Below, one piece after another: positions 46,949-59,800 of a stretch of DNA of 64,000 nt. A model generated the notes under the pieces. It was not told where the DNA came from and searched no databases. It was given only the letters and a program-made list of their open reading frames with translations. Source of the stretch: Agaricus subrufescens (lineage: Eukaryota; Basidiomycota; Agaricomycetes; Agaricales; Agaricaceae); NCBI GenBank assembly GCA_029945375.1, contig CM057060.1, positions 3,100,001 through 3,164,000 on the forward strand, in the 5' to 3' direction. Both the position numbers and the translations under genes were made by a program. How positions within the stretch are numbered: the first letter of the stretch is position 1; each line of letters opens with the position of its first letter.

Positions 46949-47370
46949 TAGGGTTGCGGGAAAAACCTCCGGCCATTTTTTTCTTAATTTACCACGACCC
47001 CCATAAAAGGGGTTATTCACCGGTTTTTCATTAGGTTATCAAACACGTGATCATATCTATTTTTGGCAGCGGTATAATGGTGCCAAGGTTGGGAAAGCGG
47101 AGAAGGCTGGTAATAGAGAGGTGTTTGTTGGGAATGAGAGCATCTTCGATAGGTTTGGTACCTCCATGTCTTCTGCAATGTCTGTTTTTTTTTTTGCATT
47201 TCCATTGATAATGTCGCGACACGGCCCTCATCGAGTGTAATTGTTCTATCATGTGACCTAGGTTATTTACTTCGACGACCCCCGCCCCCTGTGAATAGCT
47301 GTAATTAACCGGGTATATTACCTGGGAAAAACCTCTTGGTGAAAAACCTAGGGTTTTCCCCGCAACCCTA
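46949..47370. mobile_element. hAT-like MITE, 422 bp
   Basis: The left end TAGGGTTGCGGGAAAAACC (46949) is matched by the right end, whose reverse complement reads TAGGGTTGCGGGGAAAACCC (from 47370). The 8-bp duplication CTCATCGA flanks it at 46941-46948 and 47371-47378. Further in, GACCCCC (left) mirrors GGGGGTC (right). It has no coding capacity. TAGGG-type ends plus an 8-bp duplication fit a non-autonomous hAT element; it is unrelated in sequence to the transposon at 10994. Confidence 0.85.
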
Positions 47371-47534
47371 CTCATCGATATATACAATGATCACTATCTC
47401 GTAGCCATTTTATACTGCAGCATACACTAGGGAACACTGGTCAACGAAATGAGTAATGAATACTAATAATGACATGCAAAAAAAAAAAAAACAAAGGAAA
47501 AGAAGAAACTTTTATATCAGAAGATCAAACAAAT

Positions 47535-48839
47535 TCATTTCGTTATCTTCCATCCATCCCATCCAGATCTTCCACCAATCCTATCACCAGAAATCACTTT
47601 CAACCCTGCCTCACGAATCTGGGTCACAACAGTAGCAGCAATAACAGCCGCGGCTATCGGTGCCCAAGAAGATGCCACACAGCGCAAAGGTCCATGTCCG
47701 AATAAAAGCCTAAGTGCATCGGCTTGCGTTTGCTGTGACCTTTGCGTCATTGATTCTTTTTTATGACGTCGAGGATTGAAGACGTGGGCATCCTCTGACC
47801 AGATCTCTGGATCTAGAAGGACCGCCTCTATATTAGCCACCGCGCGTATGGGTTCATGTGGCGAGATACGAGGGGAGAAGATGCGATAGAAGAGGTTTGA
47901 GAATGTGTTAAGGGTTGCGTAGTTCCGGATTCGGGAGATTCGCTTTACGGGAGGGTTAAGTCTCATAGACTCTACCATAAAATCCCGCACGCTGAAATCA
48001 TGTCTACCAATCGGTGCATTGAACTTCTGACTGGTAGGCTCCTCGGCGTGAAGGAATTCCTGGAACAGTCCTTCGTAGCTTTTGTCTTCTTGTATACGGG
48101 CGATAATGGTTGCACAGACCCGCCACATAGTTTCCCATGTGGGTACAACGAAATCGATTGGGTTGGCAAAGCCTCTTTCCGGGGAGATCAGTTGCCGCAG
48201 ATGAAATTGCAGGTGATCGGAAAGTGATGAAATTATCGATGATGTCTCCTCGGATCCCTTGTCCTGCGATTTCGAATGCGTCCAAAGCTTGTTAATCCCT
48301 GTAGTTACCGCCCCCAAAGATCTGATGTCCAGTTCATCAACATCCTTCCCAATATTGAGCAAACCGACCAGGATCGTCCTCAAGACCACAATTTGAACAA
48401 AATGGTCAAAAGGGATATCCTCGTCGGTATGGGAGAGAATGATGGATGAGTATTCCTGTAATGAAAGTTCGACTGCCTGGCTGCAGACGTCCTGCAGCCT
48501 AGTCCACCCGAATGAGCTTTGCGCATCTTTGAGCAGCCGATGTGATAATTGGACGAATTTAGCATGAATGCCAAGGTCCGCATCGACAAATGTATTTGTC
48601 AACTTTAGAATGTGAGCCAGGCTGTTGTTGGCGGCGGCCCGTTCCCGAAGTAACTCCTGAAGAGCGGTCTGTGGAGGATGGAGAAGGGCTGTGATAGAGG
48701 TTAGAGTTGCAAATGAAATGACAACGGGACCGTGTTGGCTCTGAGGCCTAGTACGACGGCCCAAAAGTCTTTGAGAGAGTAAGAAAATCAATATGGGAGA
48801 GAAGGCTAAAGCGAAGAAAAGCTCTCGAATGCAAGGCAT
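47535..48839 (-). CDS. Divergent cytochrome P450, 434 aa, intronless
   Basis: A single open frame from ATG 48839 (MPCIRELFFALAFSPILIFL, a hydrophobic N-terminal anchor). The ExxR of helix K is ESMRLNPPVKRISR, followed by a PERF-like segment DPEIWSEDAHVFNPRRH. The heme loop is FGHGPLRCVAS with the Cys ligand. These three in order identify the P450 fold, and the anchor suggests an ER membrane location. Oddities: it is shorter than the usual 480-530 residues, the Gly normally two residues after the Cys is Ala, and the I-helix (A/G)Gx(D/E)T(T/S) motif is not evident. It may be a specialised or weakly active enzyme. The substrate is unknown. Confidence 0.8.
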   Translation of the reverse strand: MPCIRELFFALAFSPILIFLLSQRLLGRRTRPQSQHGPVVISFATLTSITALLHPPQTALQELLRERAAANNSLAHILKLTNTFVDADLGIHAKFVQLSHRLLKDAQSSFGWTRLQDVCSQAVELSLQEYSSIILSHTDEDIPFDHFVQIVVLRTILVGLLNIGKDVDELDIRSLGAVTTGINKLWTHSKSQDKGSEETSSIISSLSDHLQFHLRQLISPERGFANPIDFVVPTWETMWRVCATIIARIQEDKSYEGLFQEFLHAEEPTSQKFNAPIGRHDFSVRDFMVESMRLNPPVKRISRIRNYATLNTFSNLFYRIFSPRISPHEPIRAVANIEAVLLDPEIWSEDAHVFNPRRHKKESMTQRSQQTQADALRLLFGHGPLRCVASSWAPIAAAVIAATVVTQIREAGLKVISGDRIGGRSGWDGWKITK

Positions 48840-51800
48840 AGTGCTAGCGGTTGCTTTGGACTCGAAGGCTTATCAGTCCTCTCCTCTGATTGTGTAGTTC
48901 TTTTATACGTTTTTACTAGTAGCATAGATCTCCAAAACACGTCATATCCGCAGTGATACAGCATCTCCTTACCGAAGAAAAGCCTATACAGCGTAGAATG
49001 CTCATAAGCTCATTATTCGGGAGTACTAATTTGGGGAAGATGCTGCGAAGATAAATCCATCTTGAAGCATTGCTGTTCTTCCGTGGTTGATTTTTTATGA
49101 GCTTCTCCTGGTTTTGCTGTTTCCAGCGGTGACGGACGAAAATATGCCCACAGCCTTGTTCAGGATTGTGATGACTGACTCATTAGCACCCTTTTCTAAA
49201 TAATTCTGGAATGCTGATTGGTCAGTAGAAGTGTCTTTGTAAAGGCAGTACGCGTAGTAAACTCGGCACGGTTAAACGCTCTAGAGCGCGCTCATATAAC
49301 GATATGTTTCAGAGATATTGGCTTTGCGCAGGTCGGGATCACGAGCATCATCGCAGATTCTAGAACCACGCGGCTTTTTCGCCAAACCTCCCTTCGCTTC
49401 CTCGTGTTGTCCTTACCTTCCTGTGTGCCTTTGTTGGTATCTTGTATCATAGCTTCTTGGACTATATACATGCGCATCTAGCCAACTAGTGCGACACGAT
49501 GAAGGGTGAGAAGCTTCCGGACCGAAACCAAGTCTGAGGTGGCGTTATAATTGTTTTGACCCTTTGTTGAACTTTAATTTTATAGATGGGAGGGCGTCCA
49601 AATGCCAGGGAGTTGACACTATTTGATAGAAAAGAACATGAGTTAGTCATGAGTGATGAATGGAAGGGTACGTTTACAGGATGTGATTGAGATTCAGGGC
49701 TGTAACAAAATTCCCATTTCGTTTGAGGGAGAGTTGACAGTTTTACACTAATATTAACTACGAAAGTGCTTTAGGAGAGCTCCAAGAATTGAGAGTGGAA
49801 AAAAGATGAGCCAAATGCGAGAGAAGACACTATTTTTAAAAGAAGCAGAATCAGTTAGACCTCCGGGATCGTGGGCAAGAAAGGCCGACTTTTGTATGGA
49901 TGAATAGAACTACATAACAACGTTTTGGGGGTAGAATATCAAAATGAATGATACCCGAGTTAGTACAAGTCTCGACTACGTTTTATGATCTATGGAACAA
50001 AACAGACCTATCATGTGGGTGGGCGATGGTAAAGGGGAAACATCTATTGGTGATGAGTGACGATTCGTTAAAGTTTGCAAATAGAAGCGAAGAACGTAAG
50101 AGCTTCGAGATGCACGTAGCATCGAAGTTGACCACCATGTTCCATGGAGGGATGAAATCCAGCCTCTATGCTAAACGGACTCTGTTTTATGTACTATGTT
50201 TTTGGCATTCTAACACTGAAGCTCATTCTTATTGAAGACATGTTGACTTGTCGTCTTTCTACCCACTTTGCTCTCCGTGACGCAACATCCTCGGAGAAAC
50301 CTCTTTCACCATCGACAATCTCCGAAGATTGCAATGCGTTCGGCCCCAGGTTTGCAGCGGAAGCCACACCTCGGTCAACTCAAATTAAGCATTACGGCAC
50401 CAGTAACGCTCCTCGAAAATCGGCTATAGGAACTTCGAATATGTGTGAGTGCTGGGAACGATGAATAAAAAAGAATCTCTACTGAGTATGGTAAGGTGGT
50501 CACCACATTACTCCAAAAATCGTGGTGCCCAGAACGCGCCTTTCTTGTACTATGTCAGACATCTGGTAGATGTTGCCTTTTACTTGGTTGACTTCGGCGC
50601 TGCAACGTTACGAGCTACTGTCATGTCCCGGTAATGCACTGGTAGATTGCATACTAGAGGATATCGTATATCACATCCGGAGTGACTTGAGTGTGTTCCA
50701 AACTAAGTATTCACACCTCTCGGATATAGAAAACCTTTGATCCACCTTTTTGAGCTTCACACGCACCACCAATAGTCGTGGGAAGTACTACGGTAGATAA
50801 GAGGAGATAGCGAAGTACCGTCGAAGTCTAGAGAACAATTTCAGCAAGGCATTCCCCCATTAGGCTATCATCAATCACTTCGAATTCATTCGACTCGGCA
50901 TATTCGAGAGAACTGCTCTGACAAACCTATGTATGTCAAAGATCATTATAGATCTCAGCGACTTCGGCCGCCTAGATTGCACACATAATCAATGGTCATT
51001 GGGCCATCAATCTTCACCAATGCCTGATACGACTACAAGGGCAGCTGAAATTATTAGAATTACATCTGAGTTCCGTGCCCATATAACGTCCGAGGCGATG
51101 GTGAGGAACAGTGGCGCGCAAGTTTAATTGTTTTAAATGGTAAAATTGTTCAGAAGCGATCATATGATGATAAACGGGGATTGTGGCTTTTCTTTCGAGC
51201 TCCGATGACAGGTAGGGTTAAGGGCCATCCTGGAGCCATCCAGGGAATCGCTGATACTGGGGAGATAAAATGTGAACTGAGGCAGGTAGCAGGTCGCGTT
51301 CCAATCACACTGTCTGAGAATCCGGTCTTGATGCCGATGAGCACGTTCAGGTATCTAAAGGCAGCGCAAGAGTTGGCTTTCAAATGGAGGTAAAGGGCCA
51401 ACGGGCAGCCAAATTTTGCCAATTATCACCTTATCACTTCTTTGCACTCCCTCCACAGCCGGCTGATGGCACTTGCGGAAGTCAGCTGATAAGTAGCAGT
51501 CGACTTGGAAAGATATGGCTGGAATGGGAATGTTGGGACCTCCAGTGCTCTTGGAAAAGACATGGATTTCGCTCGTGCGAGACGTTAATTCATTTGAATT
51601 AAGTATGAAGATTTGTATGGTATCCTCCGTAAAGATGTTGATCGAGTTTACGTAAGTCCATACTCTTGAACCAGTAGGATGGAAGGTGCCTGTGGGAGGA
51701 TTGGAGAACTTGTCAGGAATAGATTACGAGAACACACGAGAAAAGTGGAACATGTGGAACAATGGGGTATGCAAAGAAAGCATCAATGGACAAGAAAAGC

Positions 51801-51888
51801 ATGAAGAAGTAGACAAGGAACAATAATGGCGAAAGAGCGGAGAACCGTTATCCACTCGTGCGCAGGGAGACCAGTTGAGGCAGCGGAT
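48840..51888. other. Gene-poor region
   Basis: About 3 kb with short frames on both strands and no motif, long exon chain or repeat that I can support. Some short exons cannot be excluded. Confidence 0.4.
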
Positions 51889-52968
51889 CGCTTAGTACTC
51901 GTTAACCTGGGTTCGAGGAAGAGGGGCAGCTTCCACGTACGTTTGGTTTTTTATATCGATCATCCACTCAGTTTTGGCCGTTCGGACGTGAATATAGCAA
52001 GGCTCGGCGTTTTCCATCACCTGGCGGATCACCGGGATAAGTCTCAGCAGGCAGAGGGGGGATGGGGGGATCACGTTGTGATACGGAGAAAACTCACCGC
52101 CAGTTTTACCAGAATACGAGTGAGGATGATGCGTAGCGAGATCAAGAAGAAGATACGGGTTGAGATATGAGGCGAATTTTGTGTGGCATTTTCTATGTAC
52201 TCTGCTAGAACCTTCTCCATTGGACCAAGAAGAGGGACTTGGAAAGTGGCCTGATCGTAGCTCTGTCAGTCATTGGGGTGGTCGGAATCTCGGATTGGGT
52301 CGATACTGGACCTTCAGTATAGGTCGTCGGTTGTAAGGAATCTGCCCAGTATTGAGATGATAAAGAGGTCGATAGAGCTGAAGAACACACCTTCCTCGAC
52401 ACGTCTCTGTGCATCACGACGAAGGTTGCCTCTATGAAATCCTTCGAATTGGGATATTGCTCCAGGCTGTTAATCGACGCGCAGGTAGCCGGGCCATCAT
52501 GTACGGTTTCGAAGACGTGAATAAAGCGAAAAATTGTCATCAATTCTTCGGGAAGGCTAGGGCGCTGGTTTGCCACGGGCGGTATTGCGGATTGAAGCAT
52601 CGAAATGTGAGTGAGAGACAGATTGCGGAGAGGGCTCAAGATTTTAAGATGGTCTGAGGGAAATAGCCAAAGGGTGGATAACACGCCCTGAAGAGGATGT
52701 CCCAGGATCGCATTTCGGAATGAAAGTCAAGTTTAGCTTGCCTCATGCCAGATGTCCGGCTTTTTTCCACGGACCCAGTGGCTGATTCTATCAAAGTACC
52801 CCCGGACTGCTGATTATGGTTTTCCGGCTCGGTCGAAAACATTTTAGCATTAGCATCGCCGGCACGGCTGAGCCTGGGAGGTTGTCTAAAATGAGGGTGC
52901 GAACGGTGCCCTGACTTCGAGAAGAAGCGTGGAAGAGAGGGGGAATTGAAATCGGCAGTTTCGGCCAA
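51889..52968 (-). CDS. Hypothetical multi-exon protein
   Basis: A tentative gene on the minus strand. Exon 1 starts at MAETADFNSPSLPRFFSKSG (52968) and ends near RSWDILFRA. Exon 2 carries LKILSPLRNLSLTHISMLQS and 'LPEELMTIFRFIHVFETVHD', ending HRDVSRK before GTGTGT. A third block, PLLGPMEKVLAEYIENATQN plus IFFLISLRIILTRILVKLA, stops at GTGAGT. A last block is VIRQVMENAEPCYIHVRTAK. The donor sites fall where the frames change, which suggests a real gene, but I recognise no domain. Borders are guesses. Confidence 0.35.
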
Positions 52969-54378
52969 AGTCTATTTTGAAAGAGGACGCTGGACGCTGA
53001 AGTTAATCAGCGTTCAAAGTAAGCGAGCCAACATGAGGCAGTATATATATGTGGCATATTGAAGGGAGATATGCAAATGCCGGGGTCATGGATGAGAGAT
53101 CGACGTGATCACCAGCTTTCAATCTCCCGCTACACCAGCCAGCCCAGCCTCGTTCCAGGGCAATGCAGTGTCATTGCCTGGCACACGGTGGGAGAGACGG
53201 GGAAGGTTTGGCTAGAGGCGAGTGGAATAGCGCGGTTGAAACATTGATCGATGATCGCCAACCAACTTGACATGGGGAGCCAAAGCAGCCAGCAACCCTT
53301 ACCCGCTGTTGTAGCTCTCTGTGCATGCTTCACCCTCGATCGTTCCTGTCAAGAGCCACTCCCCCCCGCTGCTTACTTTGATTAATAGGGAAATAACACA
53401 GTCTTAAACAGTGCCGAGCGGAATGCGAGCCAGCGTAACTGCAGGGATATACACCAAATTGCTGAAAAGGGATGGCTCTCAAAGAAGCCCAGCTTGTCCC
53501 AAGGGTCCTCCCTCTCTCCCGGAAGTTGCCATTTGTCCTCACCCATCTGTCATGGTTTATCGTCTTTCTCCAGTCTACCTCCAGCAGGACTCTCCCCGAC
53601 TGCCTGCATCATGGGATACAGAACTTCGGCTCAAGGAGGCACCGGAAGACACTTCTCAAGATGCTGATCATGAGCGACTACCCCGGCAGACAGTAGACGA
53701 GAGAGGGAAGACGAAAGTACCCTAATGTTCTCAATGATGCGTCTCCCTTCCATGATCTTCAACCCGGGCATGCATTTGTGATTCGTGATGAGCGTCGTCT
53801 GGCCTTGGACCTGAGTTTTCGAACCAACATGTTCCGGCTTCTGAAAAAGATCCACAAGGACCGGGGCCACGAACAATTCCACGCCAACATTCTTGACATT
53901 TCATATTCCAACCTCCCAGTCACACCGAGGGAGCTACCTAGGGTTAACTAAATTGTATTTTGGACTTCCATAACGCTCGTACAATTTCGGCTGATAATTT
54001 AATACGTATATCAACTCATCAGATCATAGAAACAAATGGACAAAGACGCACACGCAGTAGATTGATTTCTTACTTTAAAGTTGTATTTCTTCAATCGCCC
54101 TCTACTTCCTCTTTTAAATTCTACAATGATGATCGAGCGACGTTGTTTCACCTTAGCCGAAGCCAGAAGACGTATATGATACGATACCGATTTGCGTGTA
54201 TCAAATACATGATTAAGCTTCTTCGTACTAGAAGGTAAAATCTAGTGCGGTGGTCTATCACCTGCGCAAAGGATGAGTTAGGAGAGGACTCAACGTGGAC
54301 CCATTGCTTGTCTAGTAATAGTACCCGCTCCTGGCGTTTTAACCGAAAAAGCTTTTTTCGGAAGACGGTGTAGGACTA
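52969..54378. other. No gene that can be supported
   Basis: A minus-strand block at 53690-53890 (VAPVLVDLFQKPEHVGSKTQ, then GLKIMEGRRIIENIR) has some protein-like character and could be an exon. I could not link it to a start, a stop or a family. Confidence 0.35.
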
Positions 54379-54996
54379 TTAAAACCGCTGAGTGTTTATA
54401 AACGAATGTAGCGGAAGGGCGCTTACTCTACCGATGATGTCCAATGATGGAGTCTTTCTCTGCCTGCGTAAGCTCCTATGGATTGAACGAGACTTGATAC
54501 TCGCATACGAACGGGATGAGTGAAACAGAGATTCTTGTTGCCCACCGATTCTGGTTGAGGTAGAGCAACTGGACCTTAGTGCCAACGAACGGCGGGGTCC
54601 GTGAGATGCACATGTATGGGTGGTATTCGACGAAACAGATATAGAAGGTCGGTGAATTCGCCGGGACCTGCGGCGGCTTGGAGTAGCATTGACCGGACGG
54701 AAAGCAGAAGATGCGGAAGAAATAGACATCCGCCGAGTGTGGCCATACTTATTTGATCCACTGGTGGTGCTCTGTAAAGACCGAGAAGTAGGAAAGCCAT
54801 GCGTGCCGGTAGTATCCTGATAAGTACTGAGTGGACGTCCAGGGCGTCGCTGCGGGCTACTGCCTATACTGAAAATGGAGCCATGGCTGGTGTCGCCTTC
54901 CCGAGAGAAACTATTGTTGTTATCCGAGTGGAAGGATCCTGTGGAGTAGCTCGGAGGTGGGCGAAAGAGACTAGACAAGCTGATTGAGTTGTTCAT
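54379..54996 (-). CDS. Ser/Arg-rich low-complexity protein, 205 aa
   Basis: A single open frame from ATG 54996 (MNNSISLSSLFRPPPSYSTG) to a stop at 54379. Serine makes up about a quarter of residues, with many Arg and short RRRS, SRS and SIS runs. It has no signal peptide, membrane segment or known domain, and probably a disordered, phosphorylated protein if it is real. Length and a consistent bias favour a gene, but low-complexity frames can be open by chance. It is closely followed (3' to 5') by the dehydrogenase gene on the same strand. Confidence 0.45.
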   Translation of the reverse strand: MNNSISLSSLFRPPPSYSTGSFHSDNNNSFSREGDTSHGSIFSIGSSPQRRPGRPLSTYQDTTGTHGFPTSRSLQSTTSGSNKYGHTRRMSISSASSAFRPVNATPSRRRSRRIHRPSISVSSNTTHTCASHGPRRSLALRSSCSTSTRIGGQQESLFHSSRSYASIKSRSIHRSLRRQRKTPSLDIIGRVSALPLHSFINTQRF

Positions 54997-55186
54997 CAGG
55001 GACGGGACGGAGTACCAGAACGTTATTGAGTCAGAGACTGAAATGAAATTTATAGATCTTGCCGTGAAAAAAGGAGAAGTACAGGGGTATTATAATTCTC
55101 AGATATAGTGTACAATAGAACTCACTATTACACAACGCTCCAGCCTCTCCTGTTCGAAATATCCTCCTAGGTAGATATATCACAAC

Positions 55187-56598
55187 CTATAGCTTGAAAG
55201 TACTAGTATGGCCGGCACTATTGTACTTAGCACCGCCATCCAGAAGCGTATGTGTTCCAGTAATATGGGCGGATGCAGGAGAAGCCAAGAATAAAGCTAA
55301 ACCACAAATATCTTCGGGGCGACCAAAGCGACCAGTTGGTTGCAGAGAGTTGAAGGCTTCCTCGCCAGCTGTATGTAACCCGAAAGCTGTGAGCCTAGAG
55401 GGGAAAAGCCTGGTGGCAGTATCTCTCAGACGTTTACATTAACATCCTTTACCAGGGAACTTACCCAGGTAGAATGGCATTAACACTATATGAAAGAGTT
55501 TGAGTACTAGAAGACGAAGTCGAGAGATAACGTACGTGATGTGATGGGGACCCAATTTGAGGGCAAGAACTGAAGTGAGATGGTTGACTGAGTTTGGTGT
55601 AAGCAGCTTCCTGAAAATTTACAGCCATCACTTCCTACCGGCGGCTTTACTGGGGTGGTCTAAGAACAATTGGTTAGTATACCACATGCGACACATTCGG
55701 GCAAGTACGTACAACTCCAAGTTCCATTCCCTGCGTCGCTTAAGTGGCTTTCAGCGGCTGGGTCCACCGAATTCGCAGAACTAATGTTGATCACGCGGGC
55801 TGGATCAACATTATTCGAATCCTTTGATAGGAGGTCGGTCAAACTAAGAATAGGTTACGTGGAACGAATGATAATTCAATTAAAGCAGTGCACGAACCCG
55901 GCGGTCACTGTAAAAGGAAATCCTAGTTGAGAAGCACTGGATCATCCACTGTAACGAGTTGAGCTACTCACTGTAAAAGACACTCTTGACGTTCACGTTG
56001 AAAACATTATCCCAGCCTCGCTCCTCAGGAAAGTCATTGAACGGCCCACCCCACGCGGCTCCTGAATTGTTAATCAGAACATGAAGTTTCGACTCTCGTT
56101 TTCGGAATTCTTGAATGAGGGCATTACAGCCGGCTTTCGACTAGGCAAAACCGATCAGACAAGGCGCACGATCGCAGAATAGAAGACACGTCACGTACGC
56201 TGATATCTGCCACGATGTAATTAATCCTCCCAGTCGCTACCTTTTGGATTTCAGTAACAGCCTGCAAAAGAAAAGACCGTTGTCGTGTGAGAGCCCGGTA
56301 TCGCGCGAAAGAAGAACGTGCGGAGAACGAACTTCCTGAAGTAGCTTCTCCTTCCTGGCGGCAATGTACACGTTTGCACCGTTTTTAGCGAAGCCGGTCG
56401 CCATCATTTTACCAATACCGGAACCACCGCCGGTAATGAGGACTGAGGATCATTAAGAAACACATTGCTGAATTCAATTGGATCTACACTCACCAATTCT
56501 TCCCTGAACATTAAAAAGAGATGAAATGGACAAGTCTACGGGGGAACGGTAAGTACCATTTATTTGTGCAAGTCGATAGCGCCCATACCTGAAGCCAT
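55187..56598 (-). CDS. Short-chain dehydrogenase/reductase (SDR)
   Basis: An NAD(P)-dependent oxidoreductase. The ATG at 56598 gives MAS, and an intron then joins DLSISSLFNVQGRI. Another intron leads to VLITGGGSGIGKMMATGFAK, the Rossmann TGxxxGIG loop. Next are 'GANVYIAARKEKLLQ', the LINNSGAAWGGPFNDFPEER (NNxG) block and VINISSANSVDPAAESHLSD with the catalytic Ser region. YHPSKAAVNHLTSVLALKLG has the catalytic Y-x3-K, with introns placed just before the Tyr and just after KAA. The end is HITGTHTLLDGG plus AKYNSAGHTSTFKL, stop 55187-55189. All catalytic motifs are present. The substrate is unknown; the order of motifs is that of a classical SDR. Confidence 0.88.
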
Positions 56599-56811
56599 GG
56601 TAGTGGAAAAGAGGGTATATTGATGTGGCTGGTAGAATTTTAACGTGCTCAGCTTCCTCCGGGGTGGCGTCCCGGGCTTCGCACCGACGCGCTTCGCTCA
56701 AATTCCGAAACACGTGACATTCAATATAAGTTATCTACAGGTTACCCTGGTCCATGAATGCATTAGGTACATGAATTACGAAATTACAATATATAACTGG
56801 AGAAAAAAACT

Positions 56812-59800
56812 CTATCTTCTTGACCCTCGTTCTGCTGCGTGTCTGCATTTACGCGCCGCATGTTGTATTGCACGTATCCACACCATTGTTTCCTTCGCCG
56901 ATGTTCCCTTCAGCATGATCGAATCGCCTCCCCGCGGGTACGGCTGGCTAATCTGGAAGATCGTATCATCTCGGCCGCTGGGGATCTCTTTGACTTGAGC
57001 GTGCGCTAGTGGAATCGGCTTCCGATAGTCGTCAAAATTAGTGTTTCAACAAAAGAAGATAACAGGACCGACCATCCGATACAGTGTCTTCATCCCTTCA
57101 TCCATCAAGACCAGAATATCGCTGCACAGGAATGCCGAGATCTTGCGGCCGCTCTTAGCCTTAAGGAGCAGCCCTTCTTTCAGTAGTCTCCGGGCACCCA
57201 TATGCCGAGTTGGGGCAGTAAGGTCGAGACGGCTGACTCGTGCATCAGGACGAATTAACAACTGGAATGTAACAATCAACGCACCCGTGACCAATCCACA
57301 GATTTTCTGATACTTTCTTCAACTTCTCCCGACCTTCCTGTTCTCGTATAGTCTCATTGATGTGATCAAGTATCCTTTCAGCGACCTCACGCGACTTTCT
57401 GATGGCCCGCTCTTCTTCACCTCCTTCTGTATATTGAAGTATCTACTCCACACATCAGAAAAATGCACGAAAGTGAAAAAAGAAAAAGTGATCTTTACCT
57501 GCTTGATTAAAAGCGGATATCGCGTTATCCGTTGCACTAGTACAAAACTATCTCAGGACCATCGAGAAGGCACAGCAAAAATCATCTTACTCGGGGCAAG
57601 TAGGTAACTTGACAAGTCGAGATTTCTCACTGCCGGTTCCGTGTCCCTTATTCTCTATAACAAATTTAAAAGGGGCCAATACACGTTTAAAAAATCAATC
57701 TAAAAAGCGTACCTGTAAGTGCGCGGCTAGCTCAGGGTTCGCATCTCTTAACGATCTTAGCATCTTAATCGCCGTTGCATGGTTGACACAGTATTGCTAC
57801 AGCAAGACGATCATCAGGACAGCAATCGACGAAACCAAAATGACAGAGGACTTACCAGATACACACCCATACTCGGTATATGCTTAAGCAAGATATCCCC
57901 GACCTTATCAACATACAACCGACAATCCTTCTGCCTCTCCTCTAACGAACTCACAAACGCCGTATTGGTGAGCAAAATATCTTCAACATTCGCAAATATC
58001 ACCGTAATTTCTTTCTGTGATAGAAGGTTGAGTATACTCGAGTAAAACACCTGCGCAACAAAAAGTTCGTCAACAAAACAGAAAGAGCGAAGGAGAGAGG
58101 AACGCGTTACCTCGACAATTAACTGCAGATCTCTAACATACGCCACCTCGGTATTAATCAACTCAAAAATGGCCTAAATCGCAAAACAAACGGATCAAAA
58201 ATCGCATCACAGAACCGACGTCAATACCAATCCATACCTCTTGTCTTTTCCTCTCTTGCACCGGAATACCCTCTAAAGCAGTCTTATCCACCAAACTCGC
58301 CCAAGACTATCAAACCAAATATAAAAACCTGCAAGAACAAATCGCGCAAAGTCACAGAAAACTCACCGACCCAAAAGCAGGACCATCTGATTCCCCACTC
58401 GCATTCGGCAACCCATCCACCTCCCCACTCCCACTCCCACCACCACTCATAGCAATCGGGCCAGAAATAACAAGCTTCCTCCCACCCTCCTCCGACTCCT
58501 TCGACCTCCCCATACTCAAAAACTGCAAAAACTGACCATACCTACTCCCCCCACCACTCCCACTCCCACTCGTCGGCGTATTCGAAGGTGACGAAGTCCT
58601 ACGTTCCTCACTACTACTCCTCCCACCCCCAAAATGCGAATGAAAATGCGACGAAATATTACTCAAAGACTGCCGCGTAGACCGTGAATTCCTCTCCGTA
58701 GACTCCCTACTATTACTCGCCAAACTCGCCATCGTAGTCGCAGGTGACGCCGGCGGATACAACGAACTCGTATCCGTCGAAGTGGCAGAAACAACCGAAA
58801 CCCTATTACTCGAAGTTTGCTGTTGCTGTAAATGTTGATTCCACCCCAAATTCGAATTCCTAAACGACTCATACCGCTCAAAAGCGTCATCCAACTTTTT
58901 GGCATGCTCATCAGGATCAAAATCCTCCTTCAGTTCCGGCGAATTCGGTACGGAATACCGTGTGTCTTCAGGACTAGGTGGTGGTATCAACGGTAACGGA
59001 CGTGGCGGCTTTTTCGTTCTCGGACGTGGCGGCATCGGTGGTTTTCGTTCCAGTCTTCGTCGTCCACTCGGAGGAGGGGTGGTAGTGGTGGTAGAAGAGG
59101 AACTCGCAGTCACGTTAGCGGTCTCACTGTCAGCCTCAGTCGAAAGACTGGGTAAAACCGGTATAGCAGGTGGTGGTCTCCTCTTCCTCTTCTCCTTTTC
59201 CCGTACCAGAGTAGTTTCGTCTTCATCTTCATCATCATGATGACCATTACCAACATCCGACCCTGATCGAACACCAGCCGATTCAATAATACCACCACCA
59301 TCGACACCGCCACCTCTACTACCACCAACACCACCACCAACATTACTACCCCTCCTATCCCGAGTCAGCCTCCTCGCACCCCTCAAACTCACCCTCGTCC
59401 TTAACCCAACAGGCGGTTTAACCTTCTCATCCACATGTAAAATCAACCCAGCAGCCTCCAAAACCATCCTCCTCTCCCTCTCCCTAGCTTCCTTTTCCTC
59501 CTTCGTATCCTCTTCATCTCCATCATCATCATCATCATCGAACGAAAGATAATCCGAACCCGAGTCCGACTCCTCGTCATCACGATGGTGATCGCCATCA
59601 TCAATTTCCGCATCAACATCACCACGTTTCCCAGCCGGCCCCCGATGCCCACTCGGATCAACACTTTCCCTATCACCTCCGGAATCCGAGGAGGACAACA
59701 ACGTCGACGTCGTCGATAATCGTTGCCCGTTTTCTTGCTGCGCCGTTAACGAAGGTGAGATAGACTCAGCACGCCTTGATCGCAATCGAGGTCCAACAGA

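Noticed and set aside
52400..52684. F-box motif in 'RPSLPEELMTIFRFIHVF'
   Set aside because: The LPEEL start is suggestive, but the rest of the F-box pattern and any repeat partner are missing.
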